Below are positions 21,429 through 30,191 of a DNA stretch of 64,000 nucleotides, one piece after another. The DNA lies in assembly GCF_023151555.2 (NCBI RefSeq), contig NZ_CP100425.1, forward strand, positions 3,038,001 to 3,102,000, read 5' to 3'. A program made the translations under genes and the position numbers. The stretch comes from Photobacterium sp. CCB-ST2H9. Its GTDB lineage: Bacteria; Pseudomonadota; Gammaproteobacteria; Enterobacterales; Vibrionaceae. Within the stretch, counting starts at the first letter, position 1, and every line of letters begins with the position of its first letter. The notes under the pieces are model-generated. The model searched no databases, had not been told where the DNA came from, and saw only the letters and a list, made by a program, of their open reading frames with translations.

Positions 21429-21457
21429 TTACAAATGGCCCCGGATCAGATTAGAAT
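21429..21457 (+). promoter_or_regulatory. sigma-70 promoter of the rpsU-yqeY-dnaG-rpoD operon
   Basis: TTACAA (21429-21434) and TAGAAT (21452-21457) are separated by exactly 17 bases and lie about 70 bases before rpsU. This is the best promoter match in the tsaD-rpsU gap. I saw no clear LexA box here. Confidence 0.6.
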
Positions 21458-21529
21458 TTCGCACCATTTTTAATCAGCTGATAATTTAGATCATCAGCGT
21501 TAACCGAATCACTCTGAGGTGAGTATTAC

Positions 21530-21745
21530 ATGCCAGTAGTCAAAGTACGTGAAAACGAACCGTTCGACGTAGCTCTACGTCGTTTCAAGCGCTCTTGCGA
21601 AAAAGCAGGTATCCTTTCTGAAGTTCGTCGTCGTGAGCACTTCGAAAAGCCAACAACTGTACGTAAGCGCGCTAAAGCAGCGGCAGTTAAGCGTCACCTG
21701 AAAAAATTGGCTCGCGAAAACGCACGTCGCGTTCGTCTGTACTAA
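21530..21745 (+). CDS. rpsU: 30S ribosomal protein bS21
   Basis: The 71-residue basic protein [20 protein letters not shown] is the near-invariant bS21, which helps mRNA docking on the 30S subunit. It is the first gene of the macromolecular synthesis operon. A GAGGTGA ribosome site precedes the ATG. Confidence 0.99.
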   Translation: MPVVKVRENEPFDVALRRFKRSCEKAGILSEVRRREHFEKPTTVRKRAKAAAVKRHLKKLARENARRVRLY

Positions 21746-21769
21746 TTTACAGAGAACAAGGACAGCGTA

Positions 21770-22213
21770 ATGGCCCTGATCGAAAGTATTAAGAACGAAC
21801 AGAAAGCCGCCATGAAGGCAAAGGATAAAGCCCGTCTGGGTGCTATCCGTCTGGTTCTGGCTGCTATCAAACAACGTGAAGTCGACGAGAAGATCACACT
21901 GACCGACGACGACATCGTGGCAGTACTGACGAAAATGGTAAAACAGCGTCGTGACTCTGTAGCTCAGTATGAGGCTGCAGGCCGTCAGGATCTGGCCGAT
22001 GTCGAGCTTGCTGAAATTACCGTGCTTGAGGAATTTATGCCTCAGCCACTGAGCGACGACGAAGTTGCCGCTCTGCTGGATGAAGCAATTGCCAGCACTG
22101 GTGCCAGCACGATGCAAGACATGGGTAAACTGATGGCTGTGCTCAAACCACAGCTTCAGGGTCGTGCCGATATGGGGAAAGTTAGCCAACTGGTGAAAGC
22201 CAAACTCGGTTAA
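21770..22213 (+). CDS. yqeY: GatB/YqeY domain protein
   Basis: The 147-residue protein matches the YqeY family (MALIESIKNEQKAAMKAKDKARLGAIRLVLAAIKQREVD), whose fold resembles the tRNA-binding tail of GatB and GatE. No enzymatic role is established, but tRNA binding is suspected. It lies between rpsU (24-base gap) and dnaG (95-base gap) in the same direction, as in many Vibrio and Pseudomonas genomes but not in E. coli. An AAGGA site precedes the ATG. Confidence 0.93.
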   Translation: MALIESIKNEQKAAMKAKDKARLGAIRLVLAAIKQREVDEKITLTDDDIVAVLTKMVKQRRDSVAQYEAAGRQDLADVELAEITVLEEFMPQPLSDDEVAALLDEAIASTGASTMQDMGKLMAVLKPQLQGRADMGKVSQLVKAKLG

Positions 22214-22308
22214 TACTGCCCCAGCTCTACAGCAAGCCGTGCTATCCTCCAAGGAACGCGCGGCTTGTTTGTATCTCTCCCGGACAAATTTCAGGTAACA
22301 CTCATTGT

Positions 22309-24063
22309 ATGGCAGGCAAAATCCCCCGTTCGTTTATTGACGATCTCATCGCACGACATGACATTGTGGATGTCATTGATGCGCGGGTGAAACTCAAGAA
22401 ACAGGGGAAGAACTACGGCGCCTGTTGTCCGTTCCATAATGAGAAAACCCCTTCTTTTTCTGTCAGCCCGGACAAACAGTTCTATTATTGCTTCGGCTGT
22501 GGTGCCAAAGGCAACGTCCTCGATTTCGTGATGGAGTTTGACCGCCTCGATTTTGTTGAAGCGGTGGAAGATCTGGCGTCTCAGCTTGGCCTTGAAGTGC
22601 CCCGTGAACAGGGCAGCGGCCAGAGCCCGGCGAAACGACAGGAAAAACAAAGTCTTTATGACCTGATGGGTCAGGTCGCCCAATATTATCAGTCCCAGCT
22701 TCGACAGCATGAAGCACAGATTGCAATTGACTACCTGAAGGGACGTGGCCTGTCGGGCGAAATCGTCAAGCAGTTTGGCATTGGCTATATCCCGGATCAG
22801 TGGGATCTGGTGCGCCAGCGCTTCGGCCGGACCGAGCAGGCTCAGAAAGATCTGGTCAGTGCCGGCATGCTGATTGAAAACGATCAGGGCCGACGCTATG
22901 ACCGCTTCCGTGGCCGGATTATGTTTCCGATCCACGACCGCCGCGGCCGGGTCATTGGTTTTGGCGGCCGGGTTCTGGGTGACGGGACACCCAAATATCT
23001 GAACTCGCCGGAAACACCGATTTTCCACAAAGGGCGTGAGCTCTATGGTCTGTATCAGGTGATGCAGACCTACCGGGAACCTGAGCGAATTTTAGTCGTC
23101 GAAGGTTACATGGATGTGGTCGCACTGGCGCAGTACGGCGTCGACTATGCGGTTGCCTCTCTTGGCACCTCAACCACCGGCGATCATATGCAGAATTTGT
23201 TCCGGCAAACCGGTACCGTGGTCTGTTGTTATGACGGTGACCGTGCCGGACGGGATGCCGCCTGGCGGGCGATGGAGCAGGCACTGCCCTATCTCTCCGA
23301 CGGCCGCCAACTGAAATTTATGTTCCTGCCCGATGGCGAAGACCCGGACAGTTATGTTCGCCTGTACGGGAAAGAAGCATTTGAGCAGCAAATCAGTGAA
23401 GCGATGACGCTGTCTGATTTCCTGTTCTCAACACTGTTGCAGCAGGTCGATACCAGCAGCCGGGAAGGCAAAGCCAAGCTCAGTACGCTGGCTGTGCCCC
23501 TGATTGACAAGGTCCCGGGCGGTACCCTGCGGCTATACTTAAGGAAAGTTCTGGGTCAAAGACTCGGTCTTCCGGATGAGGAGCAGCTCAGGCAACTCAT
23601 CAGCGAACACGGCGACAACAAACCGGTTCGCATCGCGCAACCTGCAATCAAGCGTACCCCGATGCGGGTGGCGATTGCCCTGTTGCTGCAAAACCCGGGC
23701 TTTGCTTCTGAGCTGGAGCTGAACACCGGGGACTTTGTCGGCATTGAACTGGCCGGCCTAAAATTATTGCTGACAATAGTTGATAAATGTCGACTTCGTC
23801 CCAATATCACAACTGGACAGTTACTTGAAGATTGGCGAGAAACGGAACAAGAACAGCTGATGGCGCGGCTCGCCACCTGGGATATTCCTCTCGGCAACGA
23901 CGAAAGCAGTTTACATACTGTATTTTTTGACGCGATGGATAAAGTTATCGATCAGTGCGTCACCCAACAAATTGAGAAGTTGCAGGCTAAATCGAACACC
24001 GTCGGCTTATCAGTCGAAGAGAAGCGGGAGCTCCAGCTATTGCTGTTGAATCGCCCCGACTAA
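22309..24063 (+). CDS. dnaG: DNA primase DnaG
   Basis: DnaG makes RNA primers at the replication fork. The 584-residue protein has the N-terminal CHC2 zinc finger (CCPFHNEKTPSF with a later CFGC, about residues 39-66), the primase core with the TOPRIM acidic motif VEGYMDVVALAQYG near 267 and YDGDRAGRDAA near 308, and the C-terminal DnaB-binding helicase domain. It lies between yqeY and rpoD on one transcript. Only a short gap of 92 bases precedes rpoD. Confidence 0.97.
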   Translation: MAGKIPRSFIDDLIARHDIVDVIDARVKLKKQGKNYGACCPFHNEKTPSFSVSPDKQFYYCFGCGAKGNVLDFVMEFDRLDFVEAVEDLASQLGLEVPREQGSGQSPAKRQEKQSLYDLMGQVAQYYQSQLRQHEAQIAIDYLKGRGLSGEIVKQFGIGYIPDQWDLVRQRFGRTEQAQKDLVSAGMLIENDQGRRYDRFRGRIMFPIHDRRGRVIGFGGRVLGDGTPKYLNSPETPIFHKGRELYGLYQVMQTYREPERILVVEGYMDVVALAQYGVDYAVASLGTSTTGDHMQNLFRQTGTVVCCYDGDRAGRDAAWRAMEQALPYLSDGRQLKFMFLPDGEDPDSYVRLYGKEAFEQQISEAMTLSDFLFSTLLQQVDTSSREGKAKLSTLAVPLIDKVPGGTLRLYLRKVLGQRLGLPDEEQLRQLISEHGDNKPVRIAQPAIKRTPMRVAIALLLQNPGFASELELNTGDFVGIELAGLKLLLTIVDKCRLRPNITTGQLLEDWRETEQEQLMARLATWDIPLGNDESSLHTVFFDAMDKVIDQCVTQQIEKLQAKSNTVGLSVEEKRELQLLLLNRPD

Positions 24064-24155
24064 AAAGTAGTCAACAATTCTGACATTTGTTATAATTACT
24101 GGTTTGCATTTCTGCATTCTTTTTTCTCACTCAGACCCTAAGTTGGATATCGTCT

Positions 24156-26000
24156 ATGGAGCAAAATCCGCAGTCACAGCTAAAGTTGCTTGTTGCCAAG
24201 GGCAAAGAGCAAGGCTATCTGACCTATGCCGAAGTTAATGACCACCTGCCAGAAGACATTGTTGACTCTGATCAGGTTGAAGACATTATTCAGATGATCA
24301 ACGACATGGGTATTAAGGTGGTGGAAACCGCCCCTGATGCCGATGAACTCATGATGACTGAAGATAATGCCGACGAAGACGCCATTGAAGCGGCGGCTCA
24401 GGCACTATCGAGCGTAGAAAGTGAAATTGGCCGTACCACCGACCCGGTTCGCATGTATATGCGCGAAATGGGTACGGTTGAGCTGCTGACCCGCGAAGGC
24501 GAAATCGACATCGCCAAGCGTATCGAAGATGGTATCAATCAGGTTCAGTGTTCTGTTGCTGAGTACCCGTCTGCCATCTCGCACCTGCTGGAGCAGTTTG
24601 ACAAGGTCGAAGCAGAAGAACTGCGTCTGACTGATATCATTTCAGGCTTCGTGGATCCTAACGAAGAAGAGACGACTGCACCGACAGCAACGCACATCGG
24701 TTCTGAGCTCAGCGAATCAGATCTGGAAGACGAAGACAAAGATCTGGAAGACGATGACGACGATAGCTCCGCCGATGAAGATGACGGCAGCATCGATCCG
24801 GAAGTTGCACGCGAGAAGTTCAAAGAGCTGCGTGTGTCTTATGAAAAAATGGCCATTGCGATCAACAAAAATGGCCGTCATCATGCAGATACCGAAGTCG
24901 CCATTGAAGAACTGTCCGAAGTCTTCAAACAGTTCCGTCTGATCCCGAAACAGTTTGACCGCCTAGTCAGCTCACTGCGTGATTCCATGGATAAAGTGCG
25001 CACCAATGAGCGCCTGATCATGCGTATGTGTGTCGACAACAGCAAGATGCCGAAGAAAACCTTCGTTCAGCTGTTCAGCGGTAATGAATCTTCTTCTGCG
25101 TGGATTGATGAAGCACTGAACTCCGGCAAGCCTTATGCTGAGCGTCTGAAGAACTACGAAGAAGATCTTCGTCGTGCGACCACCAAACTGCGCATGCTGG
25201 AAGACGAAACCGGCCTGTCCATTGAGCGAATCAAAGACATCAGCCGTCGTATGTCGATTGGTGAAGCCAAGGCCCGTCGCGCCAAGAAAGAAATGGTTGA
25301 GGCGAACTTGCGTCTGGTCATTTCGATTGCCAAGAAATACACCAACCGCGGCCTGCAGTTCCTGGATCTGATTCAGGAAGGGAACATCGGTCTGATGAAA
25401 GCGGTCGACAAGTTCGAATACCGCCGTGGTTACAAGTTCTCGACGTATGCGACCTGGTGGATCCGTCAGGCCATCACCCGTTCGATTGCTGACCAGGCGC
25501 GGACCATCCGTATCCCGGTTCACATGATCGAAACCATCAACAAACTGAACCGTATCTCTCGTCAGATGCTGCAGGAGATGGGCCGTGAACCACTGCCGGA
25601 AGAACTGGCTGAACGCATGCAGATGCCGGAAGACAAGATCCGCAAAGTGCTGAAGATTGCCAAAGAGCCAATCTCGATGGAAACGCCAATCGGTGATGAT
25701 GAAGATTCACATCTGGGCGACTTCATTGAAGATACCACGCTGCAGCTGCCGATGGATTCAGCCACCGCAACTAACCTGCGTGCGGCAACCAACGAAGTGC
25801 TGGCTGGCCTGACGCCTCGTGAAGCCAAGGTACTGCGGATGCGTTTTGGTATCGACATGAACACGGACCACACACTGGAAGAAGTCGGCAAGCAGTTCGA
25901 CGTTACCCGTGAGCGTATCCGTCAGATTGAAGCCAAAGCTCTGCGTAAACTGCGCCACCCAAGCCGTTCCGACGTGCTGCGTAGCTTCCTCGACGAGTAA
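24156..26000 (+). CDS. rpoD: RNA polymerase primary sigma factor RpoD (sigma-70)
   Basis: The 614-residue protein has all parts of a housekeeping sigma: region 1.1 ([20 protein letters not shown]), region 1.2, and a non-conserved insert with a very acidic stretch near residue 190-215 ([16 protein letters not shown]). Region 2 ([20 protein letters not shown] and [10 protein letters not shown]), region 3 and region 4 ([24 protein letters not shown]) follow. It closes the rpsU-yqeY-dnaG-rpoD operon. Internal dnaG or intergenic promoters for rpoD are likely by analogy but were not identified. Confidence 0.98.
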   Translation: MEQNPQSQLKLLVAKGKEQGYLTYAEVNDHLPEDIVDSDQVEDIIQMINDMGIKVVETAPDADELMMTEDNADEDAIEAAAQALSSVESEIGRTTDPVRMYMREMGTVELLTREGEIDIAKRIEDGINQVQCSVAEYPSAISHLLEQFDKVEAEELRLTDIISGFVDPNEEETTAPTATHIGSELSESDLEDEDKDLEDDDDDSSADEDDGSIDPEVAREKFKELRVSYEKMAIAINKNGRHHADTEVAIEELSEVFKQFRLIPKQFDRLVSSLRDSMDKVRTNERLIMRMCVDNSKMPKKTFVQLFSGNESSSAWIDEALNSGKPYAERLKNYEEDLRRATTKLRMLEDETGLSIERIKDISRRMSIGEAKARRAKKEMVEANLRLVISIAKKYTNRGLQFLDLIQEGNIGLMKAVDKFEYRRGYKFSTYATWWIRQAITRSIADQARTIRIPVHMIETINKLNRISRQMLQEMGREPLPEELAERMQMPEDKIRKVLKIAKEPISMETPIGDDEDSHLGDFIEDTTLQLPMDSATATNLRAATNEVLAGLTPREAKVLRMRFGIDMNTDHTLEEVGKQFDVTRERIRQIEAKALRKLRHPSRSDVLRSFLDE

Positions 26001-26047
26001 GCAGATTAGTTTCTACGCCAGACGTTGAAACCGAAAAATAAAACGAC

Positions 26048-26077
26048 AAAGCGGGCCATTTCAGCCCGCTTTTTCTT
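26048..26077 (+). terminator. terminator of the rpsU-rpoD operon
   Basis: GCGGGC pairs with GCCCGC around a seven-base loop, flanked by AAA and TTTTTCTTT, about 50 bases after the rpoD stop. Confidence 0.85.
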
Positions 26078-26178
26078 TGCTTGCAACACAGCGTGACCTG
26101 CCTCACATCCCTTGCCGCACAAGGGCTGAGCGATGATTTAACTGCCTAAGAAACAAACAAAACCTCCCTCAGGTCCGG

Positions 26179-26207
26179 TGGACTTTACTCTACCCTTCCC
26201 ATATAAT
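26179..26207 (+). promoter_or_regulatory. promoter of tRNA-Ile2
   Basis: TGGACT (26179-26184) and a perfect TATAAT (26202-26207) are separated by 17 bases. The predicted start would be about seven bases before the tRNA 5' end. Confidence 0.65.
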
Positions 26208-26220
26208 CACCTGCACATTT

Positions 26221-26296
26221 GGCCCCTTAGCTCAGTGGTTAGAGCAGGCGACTCATAATCGCTTGGTCCCCAGTTCAAGTCTGGGAGGGGCCACCA
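26221..26296 (+). tRNA. ileX: tRNA-Ile2 (anticodon CAU, lysidine-modified)
   Basis: The 76-base gene folds as a standard cloverleaf. GGCCCCT pairs with AGGGGCC in the acceptor stem, the CCA end is encoded, and the T loop is TTCAAGT between CCCAG and CTGGG. The anticodon loop CTCATAA has anticodon CAT. From its first base through most of the D and anticodon arms it is essentially identical to E. coli ileX, the minor isoleucine tRNA whose C34 is changed to lysidine by TilS so that it reads AUA. In E. coli ileX also lies downstream of rpoD, which supports this reading over tRNA-Met. Confidence 0.93.
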
Positions 26297-26305
26297 GAAT
26301 TCCGG

Positions 26306-26338
26306 AAGGCTTATGGAGAAATTCATGAGCCTTTTTTC
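26306..26338 (+). terminator. terminator of tRNA-Ile2
   Basis: AAGGCTTATG pairs with CATGAGCCTT (one G-U pair) around an eight-base loop, followed by TTTTCG, ten bases after the tRNA end. Confidence 0.75.
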
Positions 26339-26779
26339 GTTTTGGTAGGTCTATATCCTGCCCGTCATACCTTCCGCTCACTCAACTTTTCAGTCGTTTT
26401 TATGGAAACCTATCCGTAAGATTCCATCACTTACCATGTCTGAACTGACATCCATATATTGAAATGCCATGCTTATCTGTCTGTAGATCGTAAGTCATAG
26501 ATTGGTATTCATACTGGCAGAGGAAGTTCGTGCTTGAGGACGATTACCGAAGATTCTGATGTGCTTTTTTCGTCGACGACGACAAACAGCCTAAAATCGC
26601 AGCCAAAAACCGGACCCGGACAGGAACGAGACAATGACGCCGGATTGATAGAAATGTTATGGGGTGAGAGTCAAGCTGGGAGATGGTGGCTGGGCCAGTC
26701 TGATGTGGCCGACCCAGCGCTCTAGGATTTTAGGTGGAGAAGAATTGATTCTATGTTAAATAGATAGAAAACAGTATAA
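26339..26779. other. gene-free stretch downstream of tRNA-Ile2
   Basis: I see no credible gene here. A 63-codon frame at 26534-26725 has no ribosome site and unnatural composition. Base composition becomes AT-rich toward the lipoprotein gene. The stretch lies at the junction between conserved core genes and accessory genes, so it may hold the left end of an old insertion at the tRNA. I did not find a second copy of the tRNA 3' end in the window by eye. Confidence 0.35.
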
Positions 26780-27472
26780 CTACATATTTACTGTGTAATC
26801 TGAACGAAAATGCTTTAGTACTTTAAATTTGATAGAGCTATTATCATAGCCAAGCACTTCAATTTGAGCACCTTTGTAATTAATAATGTTTGATTTACTC
26901 ATGTCATACTCGACATTATTCGTAAATGCATTTCGAGCAGAACCATTTGAAAATTCTCGATACGATATATTGATCTTTTTACCAACAGAACCATTATAAA
27001 TCAGAGTTTGCTGGAAGGATTGGTTATCAGTGATCGTTCTTTCTTCAACTTTTAGTTGACCATCGTAACATGAAGCTGCTTGATACGAGACGGAAGTAAC
27101 ACAGACTTCATTTTGCTTCTTTGTATGTAACGCAATTGGCGGGTCAATTAAGCCAGCTGTGTATCTGACACTTTGTCCATTGACATTGGTTGCTGAAAAA
27201 TATGGGATCCCTTCAAAATCACCAATACGAGCATAAGAGCCTGGTAGAATATCATATGCTATACCATCAATAAGATGCGTGATTGTAAGGTATTCCATTG
27301 TTGTAGACTTTCCCTGATCTAACATGTAATCACCGACATATGCCTCAACAACATCCCCTACAGGAGGTTCAGAAAAGAGCTCTGTTTTAGCACCTGTATT
27401 GTAATTAATAGTGGAGCACCCTGACATAAAAGTAGTAATAGTAAATAAAGTTGCAGCATTTAATTTTTTCAT
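26780..27472 (-). CDS. putative lipoprotein of unknown function
   Basis: The 230-residue protein starts MKKLNAATLFTITTFMSGCST. This is a short hydrophobic signal peptide with a lipobox-like MSGC around residue 18, so it is probably lipid-anchored. The rest is mostly beta-type, rich in Tyr, Thr, Asn and Ser, with no motif I recognise. I placed the start at 27472, 24 codons inside the longest frame, because AAGGAT lies four bases before it and the signal peptide begins there. The gene is clearly more AT-rich than its neighbours, which suggests acquisition from another source. No functional neighbour points to a role. Confidence 0.6.
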   Translation of the reverse strand: MKKLNAATLFTITTFMSGCSTINYNTGAKTELFSEPPVGDVVEAYVGDYMLDQGKSTTMEYLTITHLIDGIAYDILPGSYARIGDFEGIPYFSATNVNGQSVRYTAGLIDPPIALHTKKQNEVCVTSVSYQAASCYDGQLKVEERTITDNQSFQQTLIYNGSVGKKINISYREFSNGSARNAFTNNVEYDMSKSNIINYKGAQIEVLGYDNSSIKFKVLKHFRSDYTVNM

Positions 27473-27580
27473 TTTTATCCTTCTGTACGTCCTGTTTCGT
27501 TGGATACTACTATGTATCATTATGCCATTTTGTATATCCAACAATGAAGAAAAAACAGTAGCTTGAAGAATATGAACTGT

Positions 27581-27690
27581 TCAGTTTGCACTAACTCCTT
27601 CAATAAACTCAGCAACATTAGCATTCCTCAACCGACTCGAAGCTAAATAAACATATCTTATGTCGGTCTGGAGGATATGATGCACCAATA
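27581..27690 (-). pseudogene. remnant of a LysR-type regulator C-terminus
   Basis: Read on the minus strand and ending at a TGA (27583-27581), the frame gives TDIRYVYLASSRLRNANVAE followed by FIEGVSAN. This resembles the usual last 25 residues of LysR-type regulators (pattern: I-x-x-VY-x-x-SR-x-x-x-x-x-V-x-x-FI-x-x-x). Upstream codons in this frame lose similarity within about 15 residues, and no start or DNA-binding domain is present. This is therefore a decayed fragment; the assignment rests on pattern memory only. Confidence 0.35.
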
Positions 27691-27975
27691 AATACAATAG
27701 GTCGTAGACGTGCAGTAGAAGATAACAAACACGGAAAAATTAGACCGTAGAATCACACCGCGTTCCAAAAACCCACCCAGCGATTGCACATTTCGCTCAC
27801 CACCAAAGTAATCCTCTTTCACCTCGCTACTTCAAGTTGTCCTGAAAAATGAAACTCTCTGCTAAACAATCTTGAAGGGGTTATTTCTGTTAAACACTTT
27901 CAAAGCGTAGCTCCGCCAAAGAAACTCATCCCGATATCCTGTGGGAAAACGAAGAATCGATCATGCAATGAAACA

Positions 27976-28010
27976 AAAATAAAAAGCGCCGCAGGTTTCC
28001 CCGCAGCGCT
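27976..28010 (-). terminator. terminator of the porin gene
   Basis: On the minus strand AGCGCTGCGG pairs with CTGCGGCGCT (two G-U pairs) and is followed by TTTTTATTTTTG, about 25 bases after the porin stop. Confidence 0.75.
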
Positions 28011-28034
28011 GACTTGGATAGTTTGGTCAATCGG

Positions 28035-29045
28035 TTACAGGTAGTAACGCATCCCCAGAATCCACATGTCATCTTCTGGAACGTTGATATCGTTTCCTAA
28101 GTCAAACTGGTAGCCCGCGAACCCGACGAAGGTCGGCGTAAAGTTATATTCCGCCTGGAGCGCCATCTGACTGAAGATGGTGTCGTTGTTTTTGTCGTCG
28201 TCGACCGACTCGTAGTTCACACTCAGGTTGAGGCTGTTGGGTAAGGCATAGGCCAGCAGACCTTCAATCGCAATCGACTCTTCCAGCCCCTGGTTCATGT
28301 ACTCGTTCATGGCATACACGACAGCAACGTACAGGCCATCCCCATAAGTCCCGTAATTGGCACTGAACATGTGCGAAACCGCCGTGTCATCAATGGCTGC
28401 CGTCTTCACATCGCCGGTGTTGTAGGCATAGTTCAGACCAAAGCCCATGATGGAATAGTTCAGCGCAATCTGGAAGCGCGCATCATATTCTGCGTCAGCA
28501 CCAGCCAGTTCTTCACCGGTGGTTTTCCCTTGCCAGCCCAGGCCAAACGAGAACACACCCGCCTGATTGAAATTGTAACTATTCCGGTAGGAGATCATTC
28601 TCTCAGCCCGGGCAGTACCCAGCGGGCCCTGATCGTCATACAGGAAGTCGTTCGCAAACGCGATAGGCAAATCCGCAATGCCGGCGCCATCGTAATATGG
28701 AGACCACTGCGTGCCCACTACGCCGCGTCCATAAGCTTTGTGCGATACACCAATGTAACCCAGACGCGTGGAGAAGGTTTCCTCGCCGCCTTCCAGATAA
28801 TTCAGTGCCCACTCGCCTTTTGCATCAGCGGTGAAGCCGTTTCCGATATCTTGTGTCGCAAGAAAGTTAATACGCGGTGAAACTTGCTGAACTTCAGTTT
28901 CACCCTCATCAGAACCGCCAAGCCCAACAGAAACATGTCCACCGATTGCAAAAGTGGTATTTGCTTCGTTATACAATTCCACTGCCAAAGCCTGCGATCC
29001 ATAGAATGCAGCTGCCACTGCAATTGCCAAGTGCTTTTTATTCAT
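28035..29045 (-). CDS. OmpU-like general porin
   Basis: The 336-residue protein has a signal peptide (MNKKHLAIAVAAAFYGSQALA) followed by VELYNEANTTFAIGGHVSVG. Alternating beta-strands end in WILGMRYYL with an aromatic/hydrophobic C-terminus, as in trimeric Gram-negative porins. The style (FAIGGHVSVGLG, LGYIGVSHKAYGRGVVGTQWSP) is that of Vibrionaceae OmpU/OmpL-type porins, which let small solutes through the outer membrane. I used the ATG at 29045, four codons inside the longest frame, because a GGAAG site lies before it and the signal peptide starts there. In relatives such porins are under ToxR-type or iron/osmotic control; nothing here shows which. Confidence 0.85.
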   Translation of the reverse strand: MNKKHLAIAVAAAFYGSQALAVELYNEANTTFAIGGHVSVGLGGSDEGETEVQQVSPRINFLATQDIGNGFTADAKGEWALNYLEGGEETFSTRLGYIGVSHKAYGRGVVGTQWSPYYDGAGIADLPIAFANDFLYDDQGPLGTARAERMISYRNSYNFNQAGVFSFGLGWQGKTTGEELAGADAEYDARFQIALNYSIMGFGLNYAYNTGDVKTAAIDDTAVSHMFSANYGTYGDGLYVAVVYAMNEYMNQGLEESIAIEGLLAYALPNSLNLSVNYESVDDDKNNDTIFSQMALQAEYNFTPTFVGFAGYQFDLGNDINVPEDDMWILGMRYYL

Positions 29046-29420
29046 ATCATCTTCCATCTTTTGTTGTGTTTTTCTGCGCCGGTACTCAGCGTTATGACAA
29101 TAATGTGAGCATTTGAAGCGAGCATTGATAGCGTAGTTAAGGAATTACATAAACGCATAAAATAACAACAACAAATTTATTCAAAACCTGTGTTATATCC
29201 CATTTGCGACCCACTCAACGTCAAATCATACTCTGGAGGAATTAATAAACAGCTTCCAGAACTTGGCATGGCGCCGTGAAATTCGGGCGAACCATGGATC
29301 TATTTGGGCTGGAAAGCAGATGCAGACGAGCCCGGACGGACATCTCTTTGCTTTTTCGTTGAACGCCTGATGTTTTACGGCTGGTGTTGTTCACACGTCA
29401 GTTCAGTCACGCGTTTGATA
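29046..29420. promoter_or_regulatory. porin upstream region
   Basis: This stretch of 375 bases lies between the porin start and the end of the convergent-side WYL regulator. The part next to the porin is very AT-rich and is presumably its promoter. Reading frames on the plus strand here (for example 29304-29579) lack ribosome sites and overlap the WYL gene, so I do not call them. Confidence 0.35.
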
Positions 29421-30161
29421 TTATCCTTCAGCCGGACCATCACAGTCTGCGCCGTGAATCCCTTTAGCTGCCAGTGCCGCATATTTCGCTTTCACAAGCG
29501 CAACATAATGACTGAGATTTTTCTGCGCATGGCACGCAAAGTGCTGTTCGGTAAGCTCAACATCAAGGATTCGGTCTAACCGGAACTCGCGGTAGTCGTG
29601 GCGCAACTGGCAAAAGGCAATCAACGTCCATTTGCCGCCCCAGTAGACCAGCCCCAGCGGTTCGACCGGACGCCGTGTCTGCCGCGATTCAACGTCCTGA
29701 TAATGCAGAACAACAATATTTTTTGACTCAATCGCGGAGCGCAACCGGGCGCTGAAGACTTTCTGTTGCGGGCCGTGGTTAAAGCTTGAAACCAGGTATG
29801 GTGAATGGTCGTGCTGCTGTTTCAGATGCTTCGGCAGCACGGCTTCTATTTTGGCAATCGCAGACTTTGCATTCTCGCCGAGGTGTGTATCGGTCCAGGC
29901 ATCTACCATTTTGCTTCCCAGCAAAAGTGCCGTGAGTTCATCATACGTGAACATCATCGGCGGAAGCGGATAATCGGCAATGTGATAGCCGATCCCCGCT
30001 TCACCCTCAATGGGAACGCCTGAACTCTGAAGATGCTGGATATCGCGGTAAATCGTCCGTTCTGACACACTGAACCGTTCCGCCAGCGTTTTTGCCGTGA
30101 TGGCCAGACGCCGCCCTTTAAGCAAATTTACCAGCTGGAACAGACGTTCTGATTTATGCAC
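29421..30161 (-). CDS. YafY/DeoR-like HTH regulator with WYL domain
   Basis: The 246-residue protein has an N-terminal HTH_11 domain (residues 5-60, with LAERFSVSERTIYRDIQHLQSSGVPI) and a C-terminal WYL ligand-sensing domain (about 135-215, WGGKWTLIAFCQLRHDYREFRLDRI). Such proteins regulate neighbouring genes in response to nucleotides or other small ligands. The start is GTG at 30161 with an AAGGG site. It lies 30 bases downstream of the ABM-domain gene in the same direction. The pair is probably cotranscribed, and the ABM gene is a likely target. Confidence 0.82.
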   Translation of the reverse strand: MHKSERLFQLVNLLKGRRLAITAKTLAERFSVSERTIYRDIQHLQSSGVPIEGEAGIGYHIADYPLPPMMFTYDELTALLLGSKMVDAWTDTHLGENAKSAIAKIEAVLPKHLKQQHDHSPYLVSSFNHGPQQKVFSARLRSAIESKNIVVLHYQDVESRQTRRPVEPLGLVYWGGKWTLIAFCQLRHDYREFRLDRILDVELTEQHFACHAQKNLSHYVALVKAKYAALAAKGIHGADCDGPAEG

Positions 30162-30191
30162 GATACCAACCCTTCATTCCATTGTATGACC

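Larger units (their letters stand above)
27473..28034. other. AT-rich intergenic region between the orphan lipoprotein and the porin
   Basis: This region has no intact gene. It contains the upstream region of the lipoprotein gene, a LysR-like C-terminal remnant (27581-27690) and the porin terminator. Several short frames near 27700-27970 look like decayed coding sequence but could not be assigned. Confidence 0.4.

Noticed and set aside
24719..24785. Acidic repeat tract inside rpoD as an insertion or sequencing artefact
   Set aside because: Acidic low-complexity sequence in the non-conserved region between sigma regions 1.2 and 2 is normal for this family.
26221..26296. Reading the CAU tRNA as elongator or initiator tRNA-Met
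   Set aside because: The sequence matches the minor isoleucine tRNA read with lysidine, and its place after rpoD is that of ileX.
26534..26725. 63-codon frame downstream of tRNA-Ile2
   Set aside because: No ribosome site, no recognisable motif, composition unlike a protein; probably chance.
27700..27975. Possible transposase or other gene fragments in the AT-rich gap
   Set aside because: Short frames could not be matched to any family with confidence, and no inverted repeats or target duplications were seen.
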